Source: Pseudomonadota bacterium (GTDB lineage: Bacteria > Desulfobacterota > WTBG01 > CAIYCZ01 > CAIRTM01). Taken from it: 34,116 nucleotides of DNA. Numbering within the stretch: position 1 is the stretch's first letter; each line of letters begins with the position of its first letter. Positions 32,856 through 34,116 of this stretch are shown here, piece after piece. The notes beneath the pieces are model-generated. The model had not been told where the DNA came from, did not search any database, and saw nothing but the letters and a program-made list of their open reading frames with translations. Location: assembly GCA_024640785.1 (NCBI GenBank), contig JAHEEI010000009.1:1-34116 (forward strand), given 5' to 3'. Made by a program: the position numbers and the translations under genes.

Positions 32856-33131
32856 TTATTCGTTTAAAGCTTTTTTTAAAACAGGGCTTGCTTTAAAATT
32901 CAATACGCTTCGGGCAGATATCTCAATCGCATCACCAGTTTGAGGATTTCTCCCTCGACGTATATTTTTATCTCTAACATTGAAATTTCCAAAACCGGAA
33001 ATCTTAACTTTATTACCTTTTTCAAGTTCAGCTCTCATTATCTCAAAAACCAGCTCTACGATCTGTATGGATTCTTTTTTTGAGAGTCCTATTTTCTCAT
33101 ATATTGAATCTACTAAATCAGCTTTTGTCAT
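32856..33131 (-). CDS. ihfA: Integration host factor subunit alpha
   Basis: The 91-residue protein is a DNA-bending HU/IHF-family protein. MTKADLVDSIYEKIGLSK opens the helical body, and GNKVKISGFGNFNVRDK followed by RRGRNPQTGDAIEISAR forms the beta arm that inserts its Pro into the minor groove. The position directly after pheT is the classic ihfA location and distinguishes it from HU and ihfB. A GGAGCTC near the start can serve as the ribosome-binding site. IHF assists recombination, sigma-54 promoters and nucleoid structure. Confidence 0.95.
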   Translation of the reverse strand: MTKADLVDSIYEKIGLSKKESIQIVELVFEIMRAELEKGNKVKISGFGNFNVRDKNIRRGRNPQTGDAIEISARSVLNFKASPVLKKALNE

Positions 33132-33158
33132 AGATGAGCTCCTTTATTAGTTTGGTTT

Positions 33159-34116
33159 TTAAATCCTCAGCTCGATTCCTAAAACAGTATAAAGGTAAGA
33201 TACTAATTTGTCACGTATTTTATTAACCTCTTTATCTGTTAGGGACCTGCTTTCTGAGTGGAACTTTATTCTGAACGCTAGACTTTTTTTATCTTTATTT
33301 ATGTTTTTTCCTTGATAAAAGTCAAATATTTTTATCTCACAGATTAAGTTATTTTTAAAGTCAGAAATTGTTTTTAATACCTTTTCAGCGGGTATGTTTT
33401 TATCAACTATTAATGCTAAATCACGGTATATTGATGGAGTTCTTGAAAATGAAATAAACTTTGGACTTTTTGAAGAATATTTCAATAATTTTTCAAAGTC
33501 CAGCTCAAACATGTATACATTGTTTTCAATTTCATAATTATCTAATATATCCGGGTGCGCTTCACCCAGAGAACCAATATTTTCATTGTTTAAGCAAACG
33601 TTTAGGGTTTTTAAGGGATGATAACAAGGTTCTTTATTATCACTTGTAAAGATATACTCTTTAATATTGAGTCTGTCTAATATTGTTTCTACAGTACTCT
33701 TTATATCGTAAAAATCACAATTTTCGTTTTTTACGCTCCAGTTTTCGCTATTCCTTATGCCTGAGATTATGCCGGATATCTTTTTTGATTCTATATGATT
33801 CGTTTCTTTTTTCCCTTTCAGAAAGACATTACTGATCTCAAAAAATTTAATGTTAGTGATGTTATTATTCTGATTATGCTTTAGATTTAACAGCAGGCTA
33901 GGCAGTATTGTGGTTCTCATTACTGACTGGTCAGACGAAATCGGATTTAAAATCTTAAGCGGATCATTCCTAGGGTCGGTATTTTTAAAATTAATCGCAG
34001 CCATGTTTTCAGGTGAAATAAAGCTATAATTTATTACTTCTGAATATCCGATTGATATGGCTATTTCTCGGAGTTTTCCGGCAAAGCTTACATTTTGATT
34101 CAGCTGTTTTGTGGTT
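33159..34116 (-). CDS. pheT: Phenylalanine-tRNA ligase beta subunit, C-terminal part
   Basis: The frame is open to the window edge, so the 5' part of the gene is missing; 318 codons before the stop are seen, starting near TTKQLNQNVSFAGKLRE. The stretch covers the catalytic-like core of the beta chain (AISIGYSEVINYSFIS, NPISSDQSVMRTTILPSLL, FEISNVF) and the C-terminal anticodon-binding FDX-ACB domain (RTPSIYRDLALIVDKNIPAE, then FRIKFHSESRSLTDKEVNKI). An internal ATG at 34004 is not the start. With PheS it charges tRNA-Phe. ihfA follows after 27 bases. Confidence 0.95.
   Translation of the reverse strand, partial: TTKQLNQNVSFAGKLREIAISIGYSEVINYSFISPENMAAINFKNTDPRNDPLKILNPISSDQSVMRTTILPSLLLNLKHNQNNNITNIKFFEISNVFLKGKKETNHIESKKISGIISGIRNSENWSVKNENCDFYDIKSTVETILDRLNIKEYIFTSDNKEPCYHPLKTLNVCLNNENIGSLGEAHPDILDNYEIENNVYMFELDFEKLLKYSSKSPKFISFSRTPSIYRDLALIVDKNIPAEKVLKTISDFKNNLICEIKIFDFYQGKNINKDKKSLAFRIKFHSESRSLTDKEVNKIRDKLVSYLYTVLGIELRI

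Overview
The window is bacterial chromosomal DNA, AT-rich over most of its length, with dense gene packing. The gene content points to a Gram-negative of the Desulfobacterota (former Deltaproteobacteria). Pointers are a divisome/murein block ending in YibQ, PqiA/MCE lipid-transport genes, a pheT-ihfA-merR run, a TreT-type trehalose synthase beside a DUF5752-like protein, and orphan GlcD. The phylum call is inference from gene content; no rRNA gene is present.

Layout. (1) 1-1766, minus: an AmmeMemoRadiSam radical SAM enzyme cut by the window start, preceded by the 23S rRNA methyltransferase RlmD. (2) 1922-3127, plus: a tight three-gene set of MoaD/ThiS-like protein, LpdD-like prenyl-flavin chaperone and UbiX flavin prenyltransferase. 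(3) 3157-10678, minus: purD, purE, tsaC/ywlC-type threonylcarbamoyl-AMP synthase, ftsE, ftsX, envC, a CtpA protease and yibQ. This run links purine synthesis and tRNA modification to septal murein hydrolase control. (4) 10906-12305, plus: rsmE overlapping a zinc-ribbon RDD membrane protein.

(5) 12446-19062, plus: an accessory segment. Its first half is clearly richer in G+C than its surroundings. It holds two overlapping PqiA genes, a six-domain MCE protein, a prokaryotic pentameric ligand-gated ion channel (Cys-loop receptor homologue), a small DUF6868-like membrane protein and an NlpC/P60 lipoprotein. A diverged repeat (consensus start near ATAACCACGAG..CCTTAACAAA) lies before the pqiA pair and after the channel, the DUF6868-like gene and the NlpC gene. 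It divides the segment into modules pointing the same way.

(6) 19204-23751, minus: smc and ftsY. (7) 24068-29966, plus: a GlcD-type FAD oxidoreductase, then a probable stress operon of DUF5752-like protein, trehalose synthase (TreT-like), GT20 trehalose-6-phosphate synthase and a tandem UspA protein. (8) 29989-34116, minus: pheT (5' part outside the window), ihfA, a MerR-type regulator, a small unknown protein, a long protein ending in an HPr domain, and a TtcA-family tRNA thiolase.

The most unusual content is the accessory segment, with a ligand-gated channel beside an MCE lipid-transport set and the dispersed intergenic repeat, followed by the HPr fusion protein and the MoaD-LpdD-UbiX set. 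No tRNA, rRNA, CRISPR array, transposase or integrase was found.
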